Shown here: positions 10,275 to 20,371 of the stretch, in pieces | How the letters are laid out: every line of letters starts with the position of its first letter | Numbering within the stretch: the stretch's first letter is position 1 | NCBI GenBank assembly: GCA_950097015.1 | Contig: CATNEN010000038.1 | Coordinates: forward strand, 14,440,001-14,504,000 | Direction: 5' to 3' | Source of the DNA: Macrostomum hystrix | Lineage: Eukaryota > Platyhelminthes > Macrostomidae | Length of the DNA: 64,000 nt | The notes under the pieces: generated by a model | What the model was told of the DNA's origin: nothing | Database searches by the model: none | The model's input: the letters and a program-made list of their open reading frames with translations, nothing else | Program-made: the position numbers and the translations under genes

Positions 10275-11888
10275 ATGCTCGTCGCAGCTTTAGCAAAGTT
10301 TGCAAGAGAGTCCACAACTCACGGCTTGCCCCGAATCACAGGGGACAGGCCGAGTTACGTCAAGGCATTCTGGCTTATCCTGTTCCTGTGCGCGTTGACG
10401 CTCAGTGCATTGCAGATTCGAGCAGCGTTTCAGAGTTATTCCAATGGAAACCTGAAGACAAGCATCCGTGCGGACGAGCTGGACTTTGAGTTCCCTGATA
10501 TTTACATCTGCAACCGAAGCCCGATATCTGGCAGCTACTCCGTGACGCTCAGTGCACAGGACAGCGCTCTTTTGAAGCACTTTAAACGCATTGTAAATGA
10601 AAGCCTAGCGGGAATCAGCACCAATGATACTGACATGCTGGCTAACAACTACGCCATCCGACTAGTAAACACCCTGCCCTACCAGTTTCTGTTCGACAAG
10701 ATGGGTCTGAGGGCCAGCCAGCTGATTGTACAGTACTACTTCAACGGAAACGTGTCACCCAGGTTGCGAACTCTAAGACATCCCGAGCTGCTAAATTGCT
10801 TCGTTTCTTCCTTTACCGACTCTGAAATACGATCTTTACAGAATCCGACTAGCTTTCTGCAGATCGGTCTGTTTCTTGACCCATTGCTTCCAGCGCCGTT
10901 TGACAACTCAACAGAGGAAGACAGTTTTTCGACATCTGGATTTAGCATTAACATAAAGCCAACTGATTGGGACTTTAACTTTGGCTTTAAGCCGACTGCT
11001 TCTGACGGCTTTCACCTGTTCATAGTACCGAGAGGGCAGCAACTCAACAACTTGGCAGCATCGCTTGTCGTTGGACCAGCCCAGAGCCACAAGCTTGTTA
11101 TTAAGATGCAGGACACGGTCTATGACGATGAAGTCAGCAGCAGATGCTTCGATGAAAAACGTGACGACCAGACTGAGGAGTTTCTCGACCCGTACACGCA
11201 GGAGAAACTGAGATTAAGCAGCTTCCAATCTGTCTGCAGGTACCGGGAGATTGTCCGGATGTCAGATGAACGGTTTAAATGCATTTTTTGGAGAGTTCCA
11301 GTACCATGGGAGTATCGACTAGTGCCGTCGTGTTTTAATCTAACACAATTACCAAAAGGAATAATCTTCAATGATTGGTTCATTCGAGAAAGAGAGGAAA
11401 TATTGTTCAACGCAACGGAACTGTGCATGGCAAAAGCTGCGTGTAGGCGGCGCTCGTACAGCTACGATTACTCGTCTAGTCGTTGGCCCACTGAGAGAGC
11501 GTGGAACAATTTCCTGCGTAGCTTCATCGCTCAAATAAGTTTGAACAGCGGTGGAACTACGCCTGGTTTTTCTTACCTAGCCAACAATGCGACTTTCGAG
11601 CAGGCGAGCAAATCGCTCATTCTCCTTGAGCTGGCCGCCGCAGAGTTTCGCAGCCAGGAGGTTCGTCTGTCCTTGGCGTACGGCTTCGGCTCGTTGACAG
11701 CCGACGTTGGCGGACTGCTGGGACTTTTCCTGGGCATGTCAATTTTGTCCGCGATGGAGCTTCTGGAACTGCTGCGCGACTGCTGTCTGGTGGCCTGGGG
11801 GCGGCTGCAAACGCCTATTGAGAAAATAACCACAATATCTGAGACTAACTGCTACAAGACTAGCGTTTCGAATTCCGATGCCGTATAG
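10275..11888 (+). CDS. DEG/ENaC-family sodium channel, intronless
   Basis: A single open frame from the first ATG (10275; upstream codons in frame are not ATG) to TAG 11886-11888, 537 residues, a usual family length. It has the cytoplasmic His-Gly gating motif (THGLP, His16-Gly17), TM1 at about 31-52 (AFWLILFLCALTLSAL), the post-TM1 block FPDIYICN, a large Cys-containing, N-glycosylatable ectodomain (NES, NDT, NST, NLT and NAT sites), and TM2 at about 470-500 with the GMS selectivity-filter tripeptide (487-489) inside GGLLGLFLGMSILSAMELL. Known family role: trimeric, amiloride-sensitive Na+ channels gated by peptides, acid or force. The ligand is not predictable here. Absence of introns is unusual beside intron-rich neighbours and may mean retrocopy origin, but the frame is intact. 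AATAAA-like signals follow at about 12076 and 12106. Confidence 0.93.
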   Translation: MLVAALAKFARESTTHGLPRITGDRPSYVKAFWLILFLCALTLSALQIRAAFQSYSNGNLKTSIRADELDFEFPDIYICNRSPISGSYSVTLSAQDSALLKHFKRIVNESLAGISTNDTDMLANNYAIRLVNTLPYQFLFDKMGLRASQLIVQYYFNGNVSPRLRTLRHPELLNCFVSSFTDSEIRSLQNPTSFLQIGLFLDPLLPAPFDNSTEEDSFSTSGFSINIKPTDWDFNFGFKPTASDGFHLFIVPRGQQLNNLAASLVVGPAQSHKLVIKMQDTVYDDEVSSRCFDEKRDDQTEEFLDPYTQEKLRLSSFQSVCRYREIVRMSDERFKCIFWRVPVPWEYRLVPSCFNLTQLPKGIIFNDWFIREREEILFNATELCMAKAACRRRSYSYDYSSSRWPTERAWNNFLRSFIAQISLNSGGTTPGFSYLANNATFEQASKSLILLELAAAEFRSQEVRLSLAYGFGSLTADVGGLLGLFLGMSILSAMELLELLRDCCLVAWGRLQTPIEKITTISETNCYKTSVSNSDAV

Positions 11889-11906
11889 AAAAGCTAGTCT
11901 GTTAGT

Positions 11907-12011
11907 CGATTGGGTCAGTCAGGTGGTTATCTATTTGCCGATTGGGTCAGTCAGGTGGTTATCTATTTGCCGATTGGGTCAGTCAGGTGGTAAGGGTCAG
12001 TCAGGTGGTAT
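11907..12011 (+). repeat. Short 32-bp tandem repeat after the ENaC stop
   Basis: Three copies with a 32-bp period around GATTGGGTCAGTCAGGTGGT, the third truncated and followed by a partial repeat of its own end. It starts about 20 bp after the stop codon and would lie in the 3' UTR. Confidence 0.85.
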
Positions 12012-13000
12012 TCTAGGAGTATTAGATATTTTTCGTAGCACAAACGCTTGTGAACTGGTTAGTTCTGATGCAAACTGAATAAACGTGGCTGACACTACTC
12101 AGTTGAATAAACAGCCAAGTAGTCTCGGTGGCAAGTAAAAAATATTCTGGCCTTATTTGTCCATCCTAAGCTACTACAAAATAATTAAAAGTAAACTATC
12201 ACTACCACTACCGTCTGATTGTTTCAAAGCGCTATTGTTTAAAGACAAGCCTTCCTTCTCGTCATTTGAAAATATCGAAAGCTACACTAGACACTGGTTA
12301 GACAGTGAGCAGAGGGCACAGGTTATCAATAAGAGCCCACCAATCGTAGTCTCACTGATTTGCTGCTGTGCACAAGCTTTTTTCGTGGTTGAATCTAAAG
12401 TTTAAAAAAGTCTTCTAGAGACAGATTTTTTGGCTTTTTTGCGTCTCTGAAATAAGGTTCTCTTGATTGAAAATTATTAGAAAAAGAACAACCGAAGTAA
12501 TGCACGGGTTTCAAATCAGTGCTTCGAAAATTGACGGCTTCATCACTGTAAAATGTAATCCAGAGACTTCTTATCAGAATGCAAGTGGATTCTTTAGTCA
12601 GGGCAGCATAAAATGGCGTGAAAATAAATATAGAGTGCAGGTAATTTGCTTCAGATTCTAATTATAGAACTTCCATAGTTGCTATTTAAGAGATGCCTGG
12701 TATTGGGGTACCACCTTGTAAGGATTTCCCTAGCCATGAAAGTGAACTTGTTTTTCGCTTCTAAAGCGAAAATGTACAGAATCTATACACAACAACAAGC
12801 ATGAAAGTGCAGGTATATAGAGCTATATACAGGTATATAGATATATAATTCTTCGATATATAATTCTTCGATATATAATTCTTCCGATGAGAAGTGAAGA
12901 TTTAAACTTCTCCACTGAAAATCGACTTCCGAAACACTGACTGTTTAAAATGTTTAATGATTCTCCTTTAAATTGTAGGTATATGTTATCACCCACTTTT
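12012..13000. other. Intergenic, no supported gene
   Basis: Only weak frames. Bases 12836-12885 hold a small ATATATAATTCTTCG repeat (three copies). A frame at 12157-12405 contains SYTRHWLDSEQ and a CCC run that faintly recalls exon 2 of the array genes downstream, but no splice sites support it. Confidence 0.4.
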
Positions 13001-13039
13001 TTTATTTATTTTGGCCGGGAACGGCTGAAGACTCGTTTA

Positions 13040-13061
13040 TTGGCCGAGGCGCCTCGGCCAA
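13040..13061. repeat. 22-bp perfect palindrome
   Basis: TTGGCCGAGGC followed directly by its reverse complement. It lies about 680 bp upstream of the recombinase gene and could mark the left part of that mobile element. Confidence 0.8.
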
Positions 13062-13410
13062 GAAACGATGTCCGAAGACGTTTTCGGCCATAGATAAGTC
13101 AAACAAGTGGGTGATAATGTATTTATTCCACAGTTGAAGCCAGATAATTGTCACCGGACCAGATAAATGTTTATCTGTCCCGGCAAGATAAATTTCAACG
13201 GCCAAATAAATAAATTTATCTGGTCTATGGGCCAATCCAACTGGGGAATATACCATCAATACCCATGCTTTAAGGGCGTTAATGGAAAATCAGAGGGCGC
13301 CGTCAGGCGCCCGAGGATTTTTCATTGACGCCCGCAAAGCTTGGGTATCAATTTTATTGTACCATAGACGTTTTTGCCCAAGCTATACTTTCAGAGTCAG
13401 ATACAGGGGT

Positions 13411-13492
13411 GTGGGGGCAGAGCCCCCACTTCGGGGTGTGGGGGCAGAGCCCCCACTTCGGGGTGTGGGGGCGAAGCCCCCACCCACTACCA
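13411..13492. repeat. Three tandem hairpin units, 27-bp period
   Basis: Units start at 13411, 13438 and 13465. Each has an 8-bp stem GTGGGGGC / GCCCCCAC around a three-base loop (AGA, AGA, GAA). Linker TTCGGGGT separates them. The stems are perfectly kept while the third loop differs, as if pairing is selected or the units were recently copied. Confidence 0.9.
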
Positions 13493-13728
13493 TAGACTAT
13501 TTTACTAGAAAGTCAAATCGTACGCTGAGCCTTGTTTCTCTCTCCTTTTCACCACTCAGCGGACCTTTATTCTATCTACAGTATCTCTCTCTCATTTCTT
13601 TCTCTCCCTCTTGGTGCGTGATAAGCTATGCCATAGACTAAAACTGCACGAAGTCTGAACAAGTTGATGAGGGAAAGGAAAACTAAGGCTAGCTCAGAAA
13701 TTTCTTTCCTTCAAATCTCCACTGAGCC

Positions 13729-15107
13729 ATGATCAACTACGACGGAATAGTGGAAGGCGAGATTGTAGGCTTGTCCACTGATGAATTGCGCTTCGTCACT
13801 GATGAATCGGTCAACCGCTCCGGAGATACTGCGATATCTCAATTCACCGGACTCGTGACTCTCGACGCAAGCTTCGTCGAGCAGTTTATGCTGGGATTGT
13901 CAGATTATCCGGAGTTAAGCGAGAGCGACGTACAAGAGATTTCGAAATTTCGAAATTGGAGAATGATTGCGCTGTGCGATCTACCGAGAAGCAGACCAGG
14001 ATCTACTCTGAGAAGGTGAAGGCCTTTCTAGCTGAGCGAGGTTTGTCAACTGACCTCGAGAGCATGCCGCCAAGATACGTGTGTCACTATCTCCGTTTGT
14101 TTTTCTCTACTCTCAAGAAGCCCGATGGCACTGCTTACAGTTGTAGCACACTTGTGTGCATAAGGGCTGCAATTCATCGTTTCCTACTGGAAAAGCGAGG
14201 TATGCCGCTCATTGGAAATCCGGATTTTTTTGAGCTGGATAAGACCTTCAAAGCTGCCGTAACGTACTCGCTGAAGCAACCGACGTCTGTTGTTGGCGGT
14301 GAGGCCGGATATCCAGCAATAGACAGCGAGGACATGTCTAAGCTGCACGTGTACTTCACCAGAGCAGATCCAAAGAGGCTCCAGTATGAGGTGCTGTTTC
14401 TCATCGTGTTCCACTTTGGATTTAGAGGTCGGGAGTGGATCCGAGCTTTGATGAAAAATGACGTTATAGTGAAGCGACGCGACGGACATGTCGAATATGT
14501 CGATTTAGTGAAGGAGAAGAAGGAGAAGAATGTTTCCGCCAAGAGTGCCAGCACCAGGAAGGAAATCGGTATCTTTCCGGTGAGCGATAAGGCCGTATGC
14601 CCCGTTGAGGCATTCACTCTCTACCTAGAGAAGCTTCCTAGCGACAACCCGAACCTGTTCCCAAGACCGAGGGCCAACTGGACGGGCGGCGACTGGTTCT
14701 GCAGGAAGGAGGTCTTGGGTAAGAACACGCTCGCCGGATTTATGAAGGTTCTCTCCCAGGAAGCTGGTCTCGGTTGGTCGTACACAAATCACTGCATTCG
14801 TGCGACTACAATTACTACTCTGTCGGAGCAAGGCTTCAGTGCGGAACAAATTCAGGCCGTCTCGGGGCACAAGAGACTGGAGAACGTGATCCGGTACACC
14901 AAGCGAGTGTCAATGGATCAAAAGCGTCTGCTGTCAACGTCCATGACTTCTGGCTTGCACGGAAGCACCAGCACGCTAGAAGAAGCAACTCCCGCTAAGC
15001 GGATCACTGCAGAGCAGGATGAGACATTGGAGGCAAGCGACATAGCGGCCAGAGAACCCACGATTGTCCTGGAGAAAAACGGGGTAAAGTGTTCGATCTA
15101 CTTGTAA
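13729..15107 (+). pseudogene. Crypton-like tyrosine recombinase, frame broken by 8-bp duplication
   Basis: Two overlapping frames make one gene. The N-terminal part runs from ATG 13729, the catalytic part is open to 15107. They are thrown out of register by a tandem duplication of TTTCGAAA (13940-13947 and 13948-13955); one copy fewer would put both in the same frame. Numbering the second frame from its ATG at 13956, it has an N-terminal SAM-like core-binding domain (about 10-80) and the recombinase set R157 (HFGFRGRE), H279-x-x-R282 (NHCIRATT), H305 (SGHKR) and nucleophile Y314 (VIRYTKR), all intact. Known role: cut-and-rejoin of DNA through a 3'-phosphotyrosine bond; eukaryotic Cryptons and their domesticated descendants use this fold. 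The catalytic domain could still be made from the inner ATG. A TATA-like signal is not obvious. Confidence 0.85.
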
Positions 15108-16310
15108 CGTGCTTTGAGCCATGACTGCGACATTGACGGCTTTGATTTACCGATTGTTTTTTACCAATCTACCGATTTACCGAAGTACCGAAAGTACTAC
15201 GCTTGTTCGTAATTTTTATTGTTGAAAGCCTAAATGTCTATCATTGTTGAACTCCAAAGCTACCTGCTTTACAATGCACTATTTTTTCACGATTTCTGTC
15301 TGGAAAAAATCGGGCAGATAATTACATTATCCGCCCGCAATTTGCGGGCAGTTAATGACGTTTGCACCATAGAGTAGACTTCGACGCATATTTATTGAAA
15401 GCGGGCTTTAATGTAGTCTATGATATTATCGGGCAGGATTAAGTGCCCGCCGGGCAAAAAGGTCATGGTACAATAAATGATTAATATGGTTGAGACATGG
15501 GGGTCGGGGAACAGAAGCAAAATTTGTAATCTTAAAATACATTTTAATTACGAGCTACTACCAAAATTGTTTCCAATATCAGAAGACCAAAATCAATCTA
15601 AAATAGGGTCAAAATAGTGCGCAGTTTGATTTAATTCGCGAGTTAAAAATGTTTACAAACAAAATTCTGTAGAAATCAGTGCGCAATTTTAATGTGCCAG
15701 TTAGACTGGAGACGACATCCAGGACTCATCAGTGCCCTGAATTGAACCAGTCGATTGAACCACTAAAATATTTTTTAGTTTATAAAGTTATCAGTTACTT
15801 AGCAGTTTATGGAACATAAACCAACAGTTTATGAACATAAATTAACTAATTTCATGATACAGAGAAAAAATATACACAGACAGAGATGAATCCTGTCGTT
15901 AAAAAATAAAAAAATTACAATAACCCTCGGATGATCATGATGACTAAGGATTATTAGGTACTTCATTGTTCAATAGGAGGTGAGCTTACGATGATACTAA
16001 ATTTAAAACGTAAACAAGTACCACTTAACCTGCTATAGACTGCTCTAGCTCACAGCATGCTTTACGGTTGAATGTGTCTTAATCTAAATGAGCAATTTTA
16101 TTTGTACAGATAACTGTATTTTTTACCGACCATTTGTTGTCGAGGCACTCGGCACCTAATATAGAAAACAGGCAAACCTGCTTTGTCTATTGCGCATTGT
16201 CTATTTATATTTCGAGGCAGTACCTTTTGGAATTTCCGAAAGGGTCATGTACTCGTACTCAACGCGCTTAGCCTGTGAGCTATGGCTACAAAACATCCTT
16301 AAATATCAGG
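15108..16310. other. Intergenic, no gene seen
   Basis: AT-rich. Bases 15300-15480 hold several GCCCGC/GCGGGC pairs (for example CGCCCGCAATTTGCGGGC near 15331) that echo hairpins upstream of the recombinase and may be the right part of the same element. CCATAGA-type phrases occur on both sides of the gene. Confidence 0.4.
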
Positions 16311-16312
16311 AT

Positions 16313-16562
16313 CAGAAAGGCGTTCGCCTCTCGCACCAAGGCCCCGAGCTCGATTCCGCGGCGAGGCCACATTCATTTGGGGCGCAGCCGCCGAGAGAAG
16401 GCTTGGGGGCTTGTCGTGCAATTTTCGCCCTTGAGGGCACAGTGAAGTGTACACTGACTGACGATGAGAAAGTCAGGGCAGATGCACACACCTGTGTGCG
16501 AGTGTGCTCAGGAGGCAGAATTGCCTCCTCGCTGGCTGCGGTTCTAGTGTCACCAAACGATG
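16313..16562 (+). mobile_element. SINE family 1, forward copy
   Basis: Starts inside the A-box (CGCCTCTCGCACCAAGG), has B-box GCTCGATTCCGC, the common body, and ends at CTAGTGTCACCAAACGATG. The 5' end and the tail are truncated. Confidence 0.85.
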
Positions 16563-16848
16563 CGAAATTGACCACAGACCTGAAAATATTATTTTTATTA
16601 ATCAAGGTAATGAATGCACGAAAAAACAACCAACTAAGGATTTCGATCCTCCAATATTGCTACGAAGCTTAAAATGTAAGATTAAAATTTAAGAAGCCAA
16701 AAATTGTTGTTTTCGGAGTTCCATCAAAGAGGTACTACCATGTAAATAATTGTATAAAAATGGGGACTATAAGAATGAGTTTCAGGAACTGCTTATCGGA
16801 AACAGGAAGTTTTTTAGTTTCCTAAAAGTTTACGACAAATAGCTAGAC

Positions 16849-18032
16849 ATGGACCAAGTGATCACAGAGACAGTTAAGCCATCCGAGGAACTCGAATGCT
16901 GCCCGGAAAAAGTAGCCGACAAATATTGTGAAGCTTGCGTGTAAGTTCTGCTGTTTTCATGGCGCATATTTTTGACCAATTGTCAGACAATGAAAGCTAC
17001 AGATTTTGCCCCGCATGCGCGCAACGCAATGAGCTCGTACTGAGCAAGCGGAAGCCAAAGCTGTTGCTCGATTTCATCTAGTGGCGTGAGCAAGAATTTT
17101 TCTAGGCTGGCCGCGATCCTGGAGGGCGCCACTACCAGGGATTATTGTATTTTATAGCGGTAACATGAAAAAAATCTGCAGAGCCAAAATCTATCTCAAA
17201 GCCTCTAAAGTGTAGATTCTTTTCAAATCTAAAGGGGGGGTCGGTGGCAGAGCGATCTATCGCGTTTGCCTTTCCCGCCGAGGTCCCTGAGCTCGATTCC
17301 GCGGCGAGGCCAAATTCATTTTGGGGCGCAGCCGCAGAGAGAAGGCTTGGGGGCTTGTCGTGCAATTTTCGCCCTTGAGGGCACAGTGAGAGTGCACACT
17401 GCCTGACGATGAGAGAAAGTCAGTGCAGATGTACACACATGTGTGAGTGTGTGCCTGCGTACGGCATCTGTGTGCGTGTGTGCTCAGGATTCAGCGGAAT
17501 GGGCAGAATTGCCACCTCTCACCAAATGATGTGCTTTTGCCTGCAGCCCTCCTGCAATTAACATTATTATTATCGCTCTACTCTAATCAAGGATGAGCTC
17601 AGCAGTAATTAATGTTCTTATTGGATGCTTACTAAGTTTGCAAACAAAAAACTGCAACCAATAATATAGCGTTGTGTAAAAAATGAAAACTGAATTCTTA
17701 AACTGCTTTCCAACAGTAATTGATATGCTCTTGTGAGTGTCATTGGCACTTGGACAATCAAACTCAGTTAAATCATTCCGATTATCTTTTTTTCAGCATC
17801 ATGTTATTGCATTGCAGTAGTGCAAAATCAGTGCTATTAGTAGCATCTTATGCTCATACAATCGAATTTCATCCGAAAGTGTTTGCAATTTATATTTTTA
17901 AACCCAATTCTCTAAATGTACTTATTTACTATTTAGCTGTCAAGCATATTGATGCATTTCAGTAAAACGAAACAGGAGGCTAGACGAAAAGGCACTCGCT
18001 GGTGCTGTTGCGTTCACCCGGAAGGCCAGTGA
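16849..18032 (+). CDS. CCCKH-family gene 1, middle exon unresolved
   Basis: Exon 1 at 16849-16940 encodes 30 residues with a longer acidic N-terminus and then ECCPEK...YCEAC, and ends in phase 2 at a GTAAGT donor. An exon-3-like piece at 17963-18032 follows a TGCATTTCAG acceptor and encodes TRWCCCVHPEGQ then stop, matching the family signature with Val for Lys. Exon 1 (92 nt) plus exon 3 (70 nt) are in frame with each other. A candidate middle exon 17003-17080 encodes FCPACAQRNELVL and keeps frame but its donor (GTGGCG) is poor and it lacks the CCxxH motif of its relatives. It is either a diverged, shortened member or a decaying one. A SINE sits in the large intron. Function unknown; metal binding is inferred from Cys/His content. 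Confidence 0.5.
17238..17562 (+). mobile_element. SINE family 1 in intron of array gene 1
   Basis: Full head (GGGGGTCGGTGGCAGAGCG), B-box GCTCGATTCCGC, body and end block CTGCAGCCCTCCTGCAATT followed by an ATT-rich tail at 17562-17575. A small deletion removes part of the CTCGCTGGCTGC block. Confidence 0.9.
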
Positions 18033-18039
18033 GACTGCG

Positions 18040-19055
18040 ATCTAGTTTAACCAATCGACTGCTTACTCGATGTACTGAGTTTCTTTTATTCTCATGGCCT
18101 AAAATCCCCCCTTAGACTAGTTTTTCATGCTTATGCTCATTAATAATTATTACACAGCTTTCACAATCAGACAGGAGGTTTTATGTAAGATCTATCGGAA
18201 AATAATCGGAGCGTAGTAATAAAAATTTGTGGTTAGTGACAGAACAAATCGCAATGTTCCATTTACCGCAGAACCCATTCAAAAAGCAAGCCAAGTTCGC
18301 TTATCTGGCTTCTAACAGAATTCCGTAAATTAGTTTCTTTACTAAAGTTCAATTTTCTATTACTACAAATACACACACTTTGTTGTTAAAAACCGTATTC
18401 AGAGGTCAGAATCTACGATGAGTTCCTTGGTCCTATTGTAGCTAAGATACACTTTGCACTTTCAGATGACACGCTAGGCAACCAGTTGAAGAATAAGGAT
18501 AGCTTCCTACCTTATTGATCTCGTAACTGCTTGGCTTCTTCTGAGGTGCTTTGAATCGAAGGTTCAATTGAACTGATGCTGTCCTTGTGATGAGGTTAAA
18601 TTAAATGCTTGAGGTCAGAGTTGACCAATCATAGTTGTCATTTGTACTTAGACCATAATTTGAACTTCTCAATGCCCTCGTCAGCGAGTTTTTTTTACGT
18701 ATTCTGACGTATTCGAAATTGCATAGGCCATTTTCAAAGAAACCTTAGATAAGAAGTAATCAGATGGTTTAGCGAGATAAGGGATAGTAAGTCTGTTGGC
18801 TTAGTTAGATGACAGATTGTTAGCCAATTGTGCTAGCTAAAGTGGTAGTTTGAGAGCTGTCGTGGTACTCTATCATTTATTTTCTTATGATATTAGCTAG
18901 CTGATTGTTTATAGTCCGATGGGACAAGGTGGAAATTGCTAGTCAATTTACTTAGCACAGTTAAAGTTTTTTGGTCTACGATTTTAATCTCTACCGCTCT
19001 AAATCTTTCATTAGTGCAGTCAGTTCTGATACCTTAATGATATCAGTCAGTTCGC
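18040..19055. other. Intergenic, no gene seen
   Basis: Unique-looking sequence. No supported frame, repeat or RNA gene. Confidence 0.5.
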
Positions 19056-19064
19056 TACGTCCTC

Positions 19065-19405
19065 CAGTCCAAAGCGCTGCGCGATCGCGGTGGGCAGAAG
19101 GTCGACACCGTCATGCTGTACAAAGTCGAGTCGTGGACGCTGACGGCTTCGCTAGAGTGGCAGCTGAACTCGGCGCATTCGGGGCTGTTCCGCGCGGCCT
19201 TCAGAACTGGTGGAAGAGCGTCGGGAACGAGACCCTGTACGAGAGGGCCCAGCTGCAATGCCCGTCCACCATCTTGCACTGGTGGCGGCTTCAACTGGCG
19301 GGCGACGGGATCCAGAGCTATTGCCTGCTGCCTGTTCAGGACGTCCTGCTGCTCACCATGCAGGGTCCGCTCATCAGGGGACACGCTGGAGATACCCTTA
19401 ATCAA
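19065..19405 (+). pseudogene. LINE reverse-transcriptase C-terminal relic
   Basis: A GC-rich island in AT-rich surroundings. One frame from 19113 gives VESWTLTASLEWQLNSAHS and GLFRAAFR, the typical end of a non-LTR retrotransposon reverse transcriptase (E-SWTLT...L...L...AA). The match then continues in another frame: WWKSVGNETLYERA, TILHWWRLQLAGD, LIRGHAGDTL. A frameshift near 19205 and the short length show it is dead. Known family: LINE-type retrotransposons. Confidence 0.65.
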
Positions 19406-19887
19406 CAGCCTTATTCCACGTATCTTGCCTTTTACATATTTTATATAAGAAGCCGAGTTTTTAATTTAGGAAAATTATTTTCCAACAGTGCTTTGAGAGT
19501 TGTCTATGTCTATGAAAACCGAGTTCAGACAAGCGAGAGCCCAAATCTGTTCCGAAGAGCTTCTTAGGTTCTCAATGGAAAGAAGTAAACTGAAGTCGGA
19601 GTGTATAAAACTGACAACGCTTCTCGTCCAATGAGAGACAGTGACATGCGAACCTTCCATCGCCACGTCATGCAATGTACCGCAGACAATGTGGAGAGCA
19701 CTTTAGCTTCTATTTTAGTGGCATGCTGGTAGATTTAATCCTGAACCACATCCAAGGACCACAAGTAGCAATTCATTACTTCGTTACAGTCTAGATGTAC
19801 TTGTGAGCACCTTATACGAATGCTTGAGTAGTTCGGAACGCAAATAATCAGAAATATTTGTTTTAACTACTTCGAAGTATAGTTATT

Positions 19888-20130
19888 CGCAGCCGCAGAG
19901 AGAACACTTGGGGGTTCGTCGTGTTTGAGGGCCAACCTCCAAGGCGCCGTGAAAGTGTACACTGCCTGACGATGAGAAAGTCAGGGCAGATGTACACACC
20001 TATGTGAGCGTGTGCCTGCGTACGGTATCCGTGTACATGTGTGCTCAGGAGTCAGCGAAATGAACAGAATTGCCTCCTTGATGGCTGAAGGTTTGGTGTC
20101 ACTAAATGATGCTTCATTGCCTTCCAGAAA
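19888..20130 (+). mobile_element. SINE family 1, headless copy
   Basis: Starts in the body (CGCAGCCGCAGAGAGAA) without the tRNA-like head and runs to GTGTCACTAAATGATG. The missing 5' end fits truncated retroposition. Confidence 0.8.
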
Positions 20131-20371
20131 ACATTTTTTTATCAGATAATAGATTTGCTTACTAGTTGGTAGTGCATTGATAAGACACACATCATTTCGT
20201 AAATTCCACATTTCCACATTTTCTGCGTACATAGAAAAAACTAAATCTCCACTCGATTGCATCTTTCAATCCCGATCAGTTCCTATCTCCCCTTCCACCC
20301 ACTCACCAACCCATGAAATTCACAAATAAAACAGAGCAAGTGCCTAACCATCTCTATCGGCTTGTGGAATC

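Noticed and set aside
12157-12405. Frame with SYTRHWLDSEQ and CCC as a further family exon
   Set aside because: No splice sites of the right phase and no partner exons nearby; the likeness is too weak.
17720-17965. CSCECHWHLDNQTQ frame as middle exon of array gene 1
   Set aside because: The only nearby acceptor puts it out of frame or behind a stop codon, and no donor fits phase 2.
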